64,000 bases of DNA from an uncultured Lachnospiraceae bacterium (GCA_947624875.1 CANQMA010000004.1:1-64000), one strand, 5' to 3'. Numbered from the stretch's first letter, positions 17,318 through 27,360 are shown. Numbers and translations are program-made. Notes: generated by a model not told the origin, from the letters alone.

Positions 17318-18907
17318 TTAGTCTAATTCAATAAATTCAAAATCATCGTCGTCGTCATCATCGTCATCTTCTTCCGGGAGCATTGCTTTTAAGGTTTCCC
17401 TCAAATCCTCCTCTGTCTCTTTCTGAACATTTGCTGAATTTTCTTCAATGTCCACTTCTTTGTTTTCCTGCTCCGGCTCAGATTCTTCTCCCGGTTTGGA
17501 ATCATCTGCGTGATCCTTTGAATTTTCCGGCTCTTCTACAGTTTCGGAAACACGATTCTGTTCCTGTGTTGCGGTTTCTTCCGGAATTTCCTCTTCCGCA
17601 TCAGCCGGCTGTTCCTTTTCTGTCTGTTCTTCTTCTTCAAATTCAAACTGATCAGCGGCATTTGGAAGATCCTCTAAAAGTTCATCTTCCAGCAGTTCAT
17701 CCTTGTCTTTCTGCTTCTTTGCTTTCTTTTTCTCTTCCTTTTTGCGCAGTTTCTCAGCCTTTTTTTCCTCCTTGGTCAGTTTTTTATCGGAAGTTTGATT
17801 CTCATCCTCGTCTGATTCCGCATCGTACTGCTCGTCATATTCCAGATTTTTGGATTTCTTTGAAAGTTTGATATTGATAATGATAAAGATTAAGATCACA
17901 ATGAGAATTGTCAGTCCGCCGATAATCTTTAACAGCATATTATATTTTTTCGCCAGTTGATTGCGATTAGTCTGAAGGTTCGTGTATGCCACCTCTGCGG
18001 CTTCTTTTTGAGAATAAGTATCCTCGCTGACCGGATAACGCTGAAAGTCATGCTCTCTTGCATCATAGCAGTATAAATTGACTTCCTCATCCCAGTTCAT
18101 CGCATAAACCAGATACAGGTCTTCATCTTCGTTGAGCGCCCACACTTTGGCTTTTACATTGCCGATATCAATGGACTTCTTTTCATAATTTTTAAGAATC
18201 TTCGCAGTATCGTCTACATTGACGATGGTGTACATGCGGCTCGCAATCTCCACATTTTTCAGTTCATAAAATGTATCGGCATCCTCATTATAAATGTAAA
18301 ATCCCTGTACTTTGGAGTTGTGAAGATATAATGCGACCAGTTTTTCGGCATCTCCCTTTACAATGCATTCATACTTTTTCCCTTTGTATTTATAGGTGCT
18401 CTTTTCAAAGCCCTTTGGAATTTCTGACGGGATTGTTTTGGAAACTTTTAAGGTTCTCTTTCCTACCTTGACGCTGACCTCTTTTTCCTTTGGCTTTGCA
18501 GCTGCGGTTTCATCATACGTTGCATCTTCCTCAGGAGTCAGTTTTTTCGTGTTAATCGTATACAGCGCAGACGTTCCGTCGGAGGCGGTCACCTTCACCT
18601 GCGTCTTGTTTCCTTCACCGGTATCCATTTTTGTGTTATACGCTTCGTTTACGATTTCTGCTGTGGAAGTCGAATCTTCCGGGGTATATTCCAGTTCCAA
18701 TTTCTCGACATTCGATTTGACTGTAATATCATAAGAGTAAACGGTAGAACTGAAATCAACCGGCACTTCCGTTTTTGTGCCTGCCGCATCAACCCCGTAA
18801 ATCGTCAGAGACGATAAATCGGTAGGAGATGCGCTGACTCCAACCGCTCCTGCAATGCTAAACGTCATTGCAATCGCAAACAAAAATAATACTTTTACTT
18901 TTTTCAT
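17318..18907 (-). CDS. Cadherin-like beta-sandwich protein with single TM and long charged tail
   Basis: Signal peptide, 'LSSLTIYGVDAAGTKTEVPVDFSSTVYSYDITV', TM 'IIGGLTILIVILIFIIINI', Lys/Glu-rich tail ending in a poly-Asp run. Confidence 0.8.
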   Translation of the reverse strand: MKKVKVLFLFAIAMTFSIAGAVGVSASPTDLSSLTIYGVDAAGTKTEVPVDFSSTVYSYDITVKSNVEKLELEYTPEDSTSTAEIVNEAYNTKMDTGEGNKTQVKVTASDGTSALYTINTKKLTPEEDATYDETAAAKPKEKEVSVKVGKRTLKVSKTIPSEIPKGFEKSTYKYKGKKYECIVKGDAEKLVALYLHNSKVQGFYIYNEDADTFYELKNVEIASRMYTIVNVDDTAKILKNYEKKSIDIGNVKAKVWALNEDEDLYLVYAMNWDEEVNLYCYDAREHDFQRYPVSEDTYSQKEAAEVAYTNLQTNRNQLAKKYNMLLKIIGGLTILIVILIFIIINIKLSKKSKNLEYDEQYDAESDEDENQTSDKKLTKEEKKAEKLRKKEEKKKAKKQKDKDELLEDELLEDLPNAADQFEFEEEEQTEKEQPADAEEEIPEETATQEQNRVSETVEEPENSKDHADDSKPGEESEPEQENKEVDIEENSANVQKETEEDLRETLKAMLPEEDDDDDDDDDFEFIELD

Positions 18908-19038
18908 AACACTAACCTTCCTTATCTTTCATTGATTTGCATACAATGCTTAATCTGTATATTATTTATATTATTTCCTGCGTACATTATATTCAATAAA
19001 TATGAAAATATTTATGATTCCTCTGTGCCGGATTTCGT

Positions 19039-20316
19039 CTACGATTCTGCCTCGTCAATCGCCTTTCCGATATCCGTCCGCATATATTTATTTTCAAATG
19101 TGATCCATTTGGTTGCTTCATAAGCATTCGCTCTTGCCTGCTTTAAGTCGGCTCCCTTGGCAGTTACACCGAGCACCCGGCCACCGTTCGTTACAATCTT
19201 TCCATCGGAAAGTTTAGTGCCGGCATGAAACACATCATATCCTTCTTTCCCTTCAAATTTTTCCAGTCCGTGAATTTCAAATCCTTTTTCATATGAAACC
19301 GGATACCCGTCGCTGGCAAGGACAACGCAGACTGCTGCATTGTCTTCAAACTGTAAATCAATTTGGTCAAGCGTCTGGTCAATACATGCCTCAAACACTT
19401 CCACGAGATCATTTTTCATCCGTGGAAGCACGACCTGCGCTTCCGGATCGCCAAATCTCGCATTGTATTCGAGTACCTTCGGACCATCCTCTGTCAGCAT
19501 CAGTCCAAAGAAAATAATTCCCTGAAACGGTCTGCCCTCCGCAGCCATCGCATCCACGGTTGCCTGATAAATATATTTTTTACAAAATTCATCTACTTCT
19601 TTTGTATAGAAAGGACTTGGGGAGAATGTTCCCATTCCTCCGGTATTTAAGCCCTTGTCGCCGTCTTTTGCTCTCTTGTGATCCTGTGCGGATGTCATAA
19701 TCTTAATCGTTTTTCCATCTACAAAAGATAATACGGAGACTTCGCGTCCCGTCATAAATTCCTCAATGACAATTGTATTTCCCGCATCCCCGAATTTCTT
19801 ATCCAGCATCAGTTCATTGACGCCCGCCATCGCTTCCTCTTTCGTGGCACAGATCAAAACTCCTTTTCCAAGTGCCAGTCCATCTGCTTTTAAGACGATT
19901 GGATATTTGGAAGTTTCCAGATATTTCTTTGCTTCTGCAGGAGAATGAAAGGTTTCGTAAGCAGCTGTAGGAATATGGTATTTTTTCATCAAATCCTTGG
20001 AAAATGCCTTAGAGCCCTCTAAGATTGCCGCATTTTTCCGCGGACCGAAAACGCAAAGCCCTTCTTTTTCAAAGGCGTCAACAATTCCTCCGACCAGTGG
20101 ATCGTCCATTCCGATCACGGTCAGGTCAATTTCTTTTTCTTTTGCAAACGCCGTCAGTCTGTCAAACTCCATTGCGCCAATGTCGACACACTCCGCAATC
20201 TGTCCGATCCCGGCATTTCCCGGTGCACAGTAAATTTTACTGACATGACTGCTCTTTGCTACCGAACGGGCAATTGCATGTTCTCTGCCGCCGCTCCCCA
20301 CAATTAAAACTTTCAT
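19039..20316 (-). CDS. purD: Phosphoribosylamine--glycine ligase
   Basis: 'MKVLIVGSGGREHAIA', 'FGDPEAQVVLPRM'. Confidence 0.97.
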   Translation of the reverse strand: MKVLIVGSGGREHAIARSVAKSSHVSKIYCAPGNAGIGQIAECVDIGAMEFDRLTAFAKEKEIDLTVIGMDDPLVGGIVDAFEKEGLCVFGPRKNAAILEGSKAFSKDLMKKYHIPTAAYETFHSPAEAKKYLETSKYPIVLKADGLALGKGVLICATKEEAMAGVNELMLDKKFGDAGNTIVIEEFMTGREVSVLSFVDGKTIKIMTSAQDHKRAKDGDKGLNTGGMGTFSPSPFYTKEVDEFCKKYIYQATVDAMAAEGRPFQGIIFFGLMLTEDGPKVLEYNARFGDPEAQVVLPRMKNDLVEVFEACIDQTLDQIDLQFEDNAAVCVVLASDGYPVSYEKGFEIHGLEKFEGKEGYDVFHAGTKLSDGKIVTNGGRVLGVTAKGADLKQARANAYEATKWITFENKYMRTDIGKAIDEAES

Positions 20317-20369
20317 TCGATTTTCCTCCTGGATTTGATGTTCATTTTACGGGTTTTCTGTCCCTACTG

Positions 20370-20963
20370 TTATAGTTTTTGATTTGCTATCGCATTGATG
20401 GCAGCCGGAAGTAATTTCCACTCTGCCTGCTCCATAACTCTTTTCTGCAATATTTCCGGAGTATCCCCCGGCAGCACTTCCACTGCTTTCTGATAAATAA
20501 TTGGTCCGGTATCCGTCCCCTCATCAACAAAATGCACCGTTGCTCCGGTCACCTTGACCCCACGCTTTAATACCGCCTCGTGAACACGCAGTCCATAATA
20601 ACCGTCTCCACAAAATGACGGAATAAGCGATGGGTGGATATTGATAATCTTCCCCTGATATTTGTGGACAAATTCCTGAGACAGAACCACCAAAAATCCT
20701 GCCAGAACAATCAGATCTAACTGATAGGAATCCACCGCTTCCAGCAGCGCCTTATGAAACGCCTCCCGGTTTTCATAATCTTTCGGCGAGATACAGACTG
20801 CGGGAATCTGATTCTTTTTTGCCCGCTCCAGCGCATAAGCATCTTTTTTGTTGCTGAGCACCAGTTCCAGCGAAGCATTTGTAATTTCCCCGCGCTGCAT
20901 GGCGTCGATAATTGCCTGAAGATTTGTTCCACCGCCGGAAACCAATACACCAATCCGAATCAT
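20370..20963 (-). CDS. purN: Phosphoribosylglycinamide formyltransferase
   Basis: 'IGVLVSGGGTNLQAIIDA', 'INIHPSLIPSFCGDGYYGLRVHEAV', 'TGATVHFVDEGTDTGPII'. Confidence 0.97.
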   Translation of the reverse strand: MIRIGVLVSGGGTNLQAIIDAMQRGEITNASLELVLSNKKDAYALERAKKNQIPAVCISPKDYENREAFHKALLEAVDSYQLDLIVLAGFLVVLSQEFVHKYQGKIINIHPSLIPSFCGDGYYGLRVHEAVLKRGVKVTGATVHFVDEGTDTGPIIYQKAVEVLPGDTPEILQKRVMEQAEWKLLPAAINAIANQKL

Positions 20964-20979
20964 TGTTACCTCCTAACGA

Positions 20980-22005
20980 TTAAACCAGTTCTGCAGTTTT
21001 TTCTCCCGCTTTTACCGTACCAATGACATATCCTTTGTCACCGGTGCGCTCCAAAGCTTTCAGTACCGTTTCTGTATCCTTCGGGTCAATGGCAAGCACC
21101 ATCCCGATTCCCATATTGTAAGTGTTATACATCATTTCTTCTGCAATATCGCCTTTTTCTGCCAGCAGTTTAAAGATTGCAGGAACTTCATAACTGTCCT
21201 TTTGAATGACCGCCTTGACGCCGTCCGGAAGCATGCGCGGAATATTTTCATAGAATCCTCCGCCGGTAATATGACTGCAGCCCTTCACGCGGACGCCTGC
21301 ATTTTTAATCTCCCTGAGCGCCCGGACATAAATCCTTGTCGGCTCTAACAGCGTTTCTCCCAGCGTTTTCCCCAAGACATCATAATAGGTATCCAGGGAC
21401 TCTTTGGTCATCTCAAACACTTTTCTGACAAGAGAAAATCCATTGCTGTGAACGCCGCTTGAGGCAATTCCAATCAAAGTGTCTCCCGGCGTAATCGTTT
21501 CTCCGGTAATGAAATCTTTGCGGTCCACTACTCCGACCGCAAATCCTGCCAGGTCGTACTCGTCTTCCGGCATCAGTCCCGGATGCTCTGCAGTTTCCCC
21601 GCCGACTAACGCCGCATTGGACTGTCTGCATCCCTCTGCAACGCCGCTGACAATCTCAGCAATTTTTTCCGGATAATTTTTTCCACACGCAATATAATCT
21701 AAAAAGAATAACGGCTCTCCCCCTGAACAGGCAATGTCGTTGACGCACATCGCCACAGCATCAATACCAATGGTATCATGTTTGTCCATCAGAAAAGCCA
21801 GTTTTACTTTCGTTCCGCAACCATCCGTACCGGACAGCAGTACCGGATCTTCCATCTGCTTAATTGCGGATAAGTCAAACGCGCCGGCAAATCCACCAAT
21901 ACCGCCCAAAACTTCTGGACGCATTGTTTTGCGAATACTTTCCTTCATCAGTTCTACCGACTGATATCCTGCCTCAATGTCTACTCCGGATGTTTTATAA
22001 TCCAT
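20980..22005 (-). CDS. purM: Phosphoribosylformylglycinamidine cyclo-ligase
   Basis: 'MDYKTSGVDIEAG', 'GGFAGAFDL', 'SGTDGCGTKVKLAF'. Confidence 0.97.
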   Translation of the reverse strand: MDYKTSGVDIEAGYQSVELMKESIRKTMRPEVLGGIGGFAGAFDLSAIKQMEDPVLLSGTDGCGTKVKLAFLMDKHDTIGIDAVAMCVNDIACSGGEPLFFLDYIACGKNYPEKIAEIVSGVAEGCRQSNAALVGGETAEHPGLMPEDEYDLAGFAVGVVDRKDFITGETITPGDTLIGIASSGVHSNGFSLVRKVFEMTKESLDTYYDVLGKTLGETLLEPTRIYVRALREIKNAGVRVKGCSHITGGGFYENIPRMLPDGVKAVIQKDSYEVPAIFKLLAEKGDIAEEMMYNTYNMGIGMVLAIDPKDTETVLKALERTGDKGYVIGTVKAGEKTAELV

Positions 22006-22038
22006 GTTGCTCTCCTCTCTAAATGAATGCTCAATCTC

Positions 22039-22539
22039 TTAATAGTTTTTATATCCTACACGCTCCAGTTTTTCGGCTTTCTCTACCACGGAATTTTTCA
22101 TTTCCTCTCCAAAAGCCTTCAACTGTTCCAATATTTCTGCGTCACTGGTTGCAAGGATCTTTGCGGCGAGAATGCCTGCATTCTGTCCTCCGTTGATTGC
22201 TACAGTTGCAACCGGAATCCCTGATGGCATCTGAACAATGGAATAAAGCGAATCTACGCCGCCCAGGTCGGATGTCTTCATCGGAATGCCTATCACAGGC
22301 ATTGGGAATAATGCTGCGCACATTCCCGGCAGATGAGCGGCTTTTCCCGCACCCGCAATAATGACTTTAATGCCCCTTGCCTCGGCGCCCTTTGCCCATT
22401 CAAAGAAAATGTCCGGCTCTCTGTGTGCGGAGATGATGGTCATCTCATATTCAATTCCTATTTTGTCCAAAAATTCAGCCGCCTTGCTCATAACCGGCAG
22501 ATCTGAATCACTCCCCATTACAATTCCTACTTTTGCCAT
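22039..22539 (-). CDS. purE: N5-carboxyaminoimidazole ribonucleotide mutase
   Basis: 'VGIVMGSDSDLPVM', 'SAHREPD', 'AGAGKAAHLPGM'. Confidence 0.97.
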   Translation of the reverse strand: MAKVGIVMGSDSDLPVMSKAAEFLDKIGIEYEMTIISAHREPDIFFEWAKGAEARGIKVIIAGAGKAAHLPGMCAALFPMPVIGIPMKTSDLGGVDSLYSIVQMPSGIPVATVAINGGQNAGILAAKILATSDAEILEQLKAFGEEMKNSVVEKAEKLERVGYKNY

Positions 22540-22597
22540 ATTTGTTCTCCTTTATTTTCAAATGCTTCCTGTGCAGGCACAGGCGCATTTTCCTCGT

Positions 22598-22766
22598 TAT
22601 TATACCACGTTTTTTATGAAGCCGTGTGCACCTCGCGAACACTTCGTGTTCTCTCGGTCGCGGGCGTGCGCCCTATGTCGGTGTCGTCCGGCAAAGCAGT
22701 CTGCAAGCAGCCGCTTTGGCTGACGACATCTCCGCACGGCTTACTGCTTTCGCGGATATTATACCA
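22598..22766 (-). repeat. Structured insert (22608-22756) flanked by 10-bp direct repeats TATTATACCA; nested inverted repeats; MITE- or ncRNA-like
   Basis: DRs at 22598-22607 and 22757-22766; outer IR AAGCCGTGYG/CRCACGGCTT; inner stems TGTCGTC/GACGACA, CAGCC/GGCTG, GGGCG/CGCCC, GAACAC/GTGTTC. Confidence 0.6.
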
Positions 22767-22803
22767 TAACGCGCCCTAAAAAAGGAAGAGAGAAAAGGGA
22801 AAA

Positions 22804-24840
22804 TCAAAGATTTTTCTCAAATTTATCCAATGGCTGATTGAGCAGCTCTGTTCCCTTCAGCACAAACCTTCCGTTTTGGATGATTGGAATGTTTTCCCCA
22901 TCGTTTGTCACAGCCACAATTTCGCCCAGTTCCTCATAGGGAATTGTAATATCCGTATGGCATCCGAAATATGCTTTTGAAACGTCTGTCTTTCTTTGCG
23001 CGGAAATTTCATTGTCCCTGGCAATGATTTCTTTTCCGTCAGGATTGAACACTTTCACATCCTCTTCCCAGCTATAACAGGTATCGCCCAAGGCAAAATG
23101 CGGTCCCATCTTTTCCACGATCAGAATTGGAAGTTTATACACAATGTCATAGCGGTTTGCAATCACATATGCCGTAGTGTTTGTTCCAATCGCAAATTCT
23201 CCAATAGGAAGCGTATCGTGGTGGAATAAAATATGTTCTTTGATATAGTTTTTATTTTCCTGTTCCACTTTGAAATTTTGACAGGTGTAATCGCAGACTT
23301 TTCCGTTTTCAAAATCGATTTCCAGTTCACGGAATTTTAATCCATTCAGATATACCTGGCTGACATGAAGTTTTCCCTCTGTTTTTGCCAGCTGCGGCGA
23401 GGTGAAAACTTCGCCGAGGGGAATGTTTACATCTGCCACACAGTTTTCAAAATTCGTTTCTTTAGACGGATTTTTTAGTTCGTGAAGCTGCACGCGCATA
23501 TCCGTCTTGTTACTGCCTCTGCCGGTTACCCTGACATAAGAAGCCCTATCCAGCGTATCAATCAAGGTCTGCTGGATTTTCTCATACACAGCGGCATCTA
23601 AAGTATTGATTTTGATTGTCTCTTCAAATAGTTCCGGAAAGTTTTCTCCAATTTCCGGCACAGGAAAAGCAATAATCGTAAAACTGCGCTCTTCTTCCCT
23701 GATATACTCCTGCGTGAGCTGCAGCTGTTCGCTCTGATACTGTACTTTTAACTTCTGCTGCTCTCTGCTCAGAGAAACTGCTTCCGGTTTGCTTTCCGGC
23801 TCAAACGGAGTTTCACCAAACGTCTCAATCACCGCAGGTCCCGCCAGCAGGGCAGCGTCTTTTTTATTTTCCTCGAACGCCTGTCTTCGCGCTTCCATGC
23901 TGCGTTTTACATATGCTTTGTCGAAGTACAGTCCCATATCCTCCCTGTGATCATATGAATACTGTGGATTTGGTTCTGTCGTTTTAACGCAGCTCGGACT
24001 GATTACCGGTTTCAGTCCCATCGTTTCAAAGTACAGGACAGCACTTTTTACGATTCGTTCAAAGCCGATATTGTAACGAATCTGCACGGTCTTCTTTTTT
24101 TCTAACGGTTTTCCCGCCTTGATAAAGCCGGTTTGAAATCCCTGCGCATACGTTCGCGCAATTTTGTCAATTTTTTCCTGCGGAAGACCATTTAAAAATG
24201 AAGCCATCCGCCGTTCGTTTTCGCCGATATACGCCCCATAGTAGTATAAATACCGCAAATCATCCAGATTGCTGTCCATGACGATTTTCGTATAATAATC
24301 TCTGGTCGGATCCACCATCCAGGCAATCTGCTCTGCGGCAAAAATCTCCGTGTTATCTTTTTCATACGAATAAAGGGTATGGAAAATATCCTTTTTTTCT
24401 GTTTCATCTATGTTTTCAAAGTAATTATAAATTTCGATAAATAGTTCCTGCTGCAGGACAATCTGTTCTGTCTCTTTCTTTACCACATTTCGAATCAGGC
24501 TTCGATTTTTTGTGTGCAGATAACTGAGAAGCTGTCCATAATCTTTTCCCAGTTTCCGCACAGCATAAGCAGGATTTGCATAACTCTCCTGATAATTTTC
24601 CGGTTTAATTTCCCCAAACAACCGCTCATTCCACTGCTTTAACTGCGTTTGGGACAGATTCCGGTACTGTCCTGAAACGGTCAGGCCATACAGTTCATGA
24701 AGCGTCAAAAGAAACGCCGCATTTTTTCTGAAAAAATCCAAAAATGGCATCGGAACGACCGTTTCCACTGCAATTTCTCTAATTCTCTCTATCGATAGAA
24801 CATGTCTCTCTTCAATCATATCCATTCTGCTCTCCGTCAT
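22804..24840 (-). CDS. M29-like (thermophilic metalloprotease) aminopeptidase with long N-terminal extension
   Basis: 'NIPLGEVFTSPQLAKTEGKLHVSQVYLNGLKFRELEIDFENGKV', 'GEFAIGTNT', 'GPHFALGDTC'. Confidence 0.75.
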   Translation of the reverse strand: MTESRMDMIEERHVLSIERIREIAVETVVPMPFLDFFRKNAAFLLTLHELYGLTVSGQYRNLSQTQLKQWNERLFGEIKPENYQESYANPAYAVRKLGKDYGQLLSYLHTKNRSLIRNVVKKETEQIVLQQELFIEIYNYFENIDETEKKDIFHTLYSYEKDNTEIFAAEQIAWMVDPTRDYYTKIVMDSNLDDLRYLYYYGAYIGENERRMASFLNGLPQEKIDKIARTYAQGFQTGFIKAGKPLEKKKTVQIRYNIGFERIVKSAVLYFETMGLKPVISPSCVKTTEPNPQYSYDHREDMGLYFDKAYVKRSMEARRQAFEENKKDAALLAGPAVIETFGETPFEPESKPEAVSLSREQQKLKVQYQSEQLQLTQEYIREEERSFTIIAFPVPEIGENFPELFEETIKINTLDAAVYEKIQQTLIDTLDRASYVRVTGRGSNKTDMRVQLHELKNPSKETNFENCVADVNIPLGEVFTSPQLAKTEGKLHVSQVYLNGLKFRELEIDFENGKVCDYTCQNFKVEQENKNYIKEHILFHHDTLPIGEFAIGTNTTAYVIANRYDIVYKLPILIVEKMGPHFALGDTCYSWEEDVKVFNPDGKEIIARDNEISAQRKTDVSKAYFGCHTDITIPYEELGEIVAVTNDGENIPIIQNGRFVLKGTELLNQPLDKFEKNL

Positions 24841-24843
24841 TTT

Positions 24844-25185
24844 TTAAATATAAGTCAGATAGATTCCTAAAATTCCAATCCAGATTGCCGCATTTGCAAT
24901 GGTTCCGATATAAGAATAGCGGAAAAATTTGTCGGACTCTTTGAAACTATTGACGCCGATGACAAAACCCGCCGCCGCGGAAATCAGGACGGCAAAAACA
25001 AGAATGCCGATATAGATTCCGGCATTTCCTCTTTTTGCAATAGAAATTCCAACTGCTGCTGCCAGCAGCAAAAGATGAATCAATGCCATGAGGGAAGAAA
25101 TCTTTCCGCCCTTCGTATATTTACTGAGTGGAATTTTTCTTGCTTTTTTTTCTTCTCTCTCTTCTCTGGTCTTTCTAAGATTCAT
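24844..25185 (-). CDS. Small multi-TM membrane protein
   Basis: Charged N-terminus followed by three hydrophobic segments. Confidence 0.6.
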   Translation of the reverse strand: MNLRKTREEREEKKARKIPLSKYTKGGKISSLMALIHLLLLAAAVGISIAKRGNAGIYIGILVFAVLISAAAGFVIGVNSFKESDKFFRYSYIGTIANAAIWIGILGIYLTYI

Positions 25186-25189
25186 GGGT

Positions 25190-25657
25190 CTACCTCTTTT
25201 TTTTACCTTTTACTATTCTTCTTCCAATCACAAAAATAATGTATCCAATGATTCCTCCCAGCGTATTGAGCAGAATATCGTCCACATCAAACGCGCCGAC
25301 CTTTGCAATCAGCTGCGCGGTCTCAATCAGAATACTGAACACTGCCGCAAGCAGCGTAACCGTCACGCCGTTTTTATATCCCCTCTTGTAAGACAATGTC
25401 GGAAACAGAAATCCAAACGGAATAAAACACAGCACATTTCCTGCCAGATTGATTAACGTCACATTCCATCCATATGTATGACGCATATTCCAAAACCTGA
25501 CAATTTCCGAGCCGATATCCAGATTGTAGCGGTATTCGCTGCTAATCATTGTCCGGTCCAGTTTTTCTGAAAAAAACATGATATACAGCGCCAGAAGCAT
25601 ATATAGAACGAACAAAATACGTCCAATCAGATTTACTTTTCTCGTTCTTTGAATCAT
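25190..25657 (-). CDS. VanZ-like family protein
   Basis: 'INLAGNVLCFIPFGFLFPTL', 'VDDILLNTLGGIIGYIIF'. Confidence 0.85.
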   Translation of the reverse strand: MIQRTRKVNLIGRILFVLYMLLALYIMFFSEKLDRTMISSEYRYNLDIGSEIVRFWNMRHTYGWNVTLINLAGNVLCFIPFGFLFPTLSYKRGYKNGVTVTLLAAVFSILIETAQLIAKVGAFDVDDILLNTLGGIIGYIIFVIGRRIVKGKKKR

Positions 25658-26340
25658 TCTTTTGCACCATACAATTCATAATAAGCGTCGATGGCAGTTT
25701 TAATTTCATCGTCAATCACAATTCTTCCGCCGCATTCTTTATTATAAAGGTGCTCTACAACGTCTTCCATGGACACAATGGCGTTAGCATCAAACCCGTA
25801 CTTCTGTTTTATTTCCTCCAGAGCGCTCCGGTCGCTGTCCCGTCCTTTTTCCATCCGGTTTAAAGAAACCATCAGCCCCAAAATTTCTACATTGCCCTGC
25901 GCCTGAATAATCGGGAACGTCTCCTCAATAGATTTTCCGGATGTCGTCACATCTTCGATAATGACAATCTTATCTCCGTCTTGAATCGGGCTTCCCAAAA
26001 GAATTCCCGCATCTCCATGATCTTTTGCTTCTTTTCTGTTGGAACAGTATTTGATTTCTTTTCCATAAAGTTCACTGAATGCGATACAGGTCGCTACGCC
26101 AAGGGGGATTCCCTTGTACGCCGGCCCAAACAGAATATCAAAATCATCTCCGTAATGCTCATGAATTGCCTTTGCATAATACTGTCCCAGTCTATGCAGC
26201 TGCGAACCGGTCACATACGCTCCCGCATTCATGAAAAACGGAGATTTCCTTCCGCTTTTCAGCGTAAATTCTCCAAATTTGAGCACATCGCTCTCTACCA
26301 TAAACTCTATAAATTCCTGCTTGTATGCTTCCATTTTCAA
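25654..26340 (-). CDS. pyrE: Orotate phosphoribosyltransferase
   Basis: 'GPAYKGIPLGVA', 'VIIEDVTTSGKS'. Confidence 0.96.
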   Translation of the reverse strand: MKMEAYKQEFIEFMVESDVLKFGEFTLKSGRKSPFFMNAGAYVTGSQLHRLGQYYAKAIHEHYGDDFDILFGPAYKGIPLGVATCIAFSELYGKEIKYCSNRKEAKDHGDAGILLGSPIQDGDKIVIIEDVTTSGKSIEETFPIIQAQGNVEILGLMVSLNRMEKGRDSDRSALEEIKQKYGFDANAIVSMEDVVEHLYNKECGGRIVIDDEIKTAIDAYYELYGAKE

Positions 26341-26382
26341 TAATCTCCTTTACCAATTTTATGTTCTGCTTTCAGATAAAAG

Positions 26383-27351
26383 TCAGCCTATTTTTTTAAT
26401 GTCTTCCCGATTTGTTTCTCCGATAATATAATGCGGTCTGTGTTTTACTTCCATATACGTTTTTGCCAGATACTGTCCCATAATTCCCATACAAAACAAT
26501 TGGATTCCCCCGATAAAAGTAATGATACAGACAAGCGAAGGCCAGCCGATTACCGGGTCTCCCCAAATCCATTTGCGGATCATAATGAATATAACAGCCA
26601 AAAAGGATATCAGGGTAAATCCCAGACCTGTAAACGAAGCAATCTGCAGCGGTGCGTTAGAGAAATTTACAATCCCGTCAATCGAATACTTCAATAAAGA
26701 CCAGAAGCTCCATTTTGTTTCTCCGGCCACCCGTTCTACATTTTTAAACTCCAGCCATTTCGTGCGGAAACCAATCCAACCAAAAATTCCTTTGGAAAAC
26801 CGGTTATATTCTCCAAGTCGGACAATCGCTTCTACCATATCTCTTTTCATCAACCGGAAATCTCTGGCTCCGTCTGCAACATCTGCATCGGAAAACCGGT
26901 TAATCAGTTTATAAAATTGTCTGGCAAAAAATGACCTGACTTTTGGCTCCCCTTCCCGCGTCACACGTCTGGTTGCGACGCTGTCATACTCCCCGCTTTC
27001 TAAATATTTCATCATTTCAGGAAGTAATGACGGCGGATCCTGCATATCCGCGTCCATGATGGCGATATACGATCCCGTAGCATTACAGAAACCGGCATAC
27101 ATTGCAGACTCTTTTCCGAAATTTCTCGAAAAAGACAGATAGATTATTCTTTCATCTGTACGCGCAAAAGACTTTATCACCTCAAGCGTGTTGTCCGTTG
27201 AGCCGTCATTGACAAATAAGATTTCAAAATCGTAGTTCTCCATTTTCTGCATCACATCATTCAATGCCTGATATAGATATTCCAAAGATTCTTCCTCGTT
27301 GTAACAGGGAATAATCAGTGATATTTTTTCTTTCATAAGTGCTCCTTCCAC
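26383..27351 (-). CDS. Family 2 glycosyltransferase (DPM/GtrB-like) with C-terminal TM segments
   Basis: 'SLIIPCYNEEESLEYLY', 'IMDADMQDPPSLLPEM', two C-terminal TM segments. Confidence 0.92.
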   Translation of the reverse strand: MEGALMKEKISLIIPCYNEEESLEYLYQALNDVMQKMENYDFEILFVNDGSTDNTLEVIKSFARTDERIIYLSFSRNFGKESAMYAGFCNATGSYIAIMDADMQDPPSLLPEMMKYLESGEYDSVATRRVTREGEPKVRSFFARQFYKLINRFSDADVADGARDFRLMKRDMVEAIVRLGEYNRFSKGIFGWIGFRTKWLEFKNVERVAGETKWSFWSLLKYSIDGIVNFSNAPLQIASFTGLGFTLISFLAVIFIMIRKWIWGDPVIGWPSLVCIITFIGGIQLFCMGIMGQYLAKTYMEVKHRPHYIIGETNREDIKKIG

Positions 27352-27360
27352 AACTTCTGT

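Noticed and set aside
17340-17380. Poly-Asp (GAT/GAC) tract as a phase-variable microsatellite
   Set aside because: Mixed GAC/GAT codons interrupt the repeat and slippage would stay in frame, so phase switching is unlikely.
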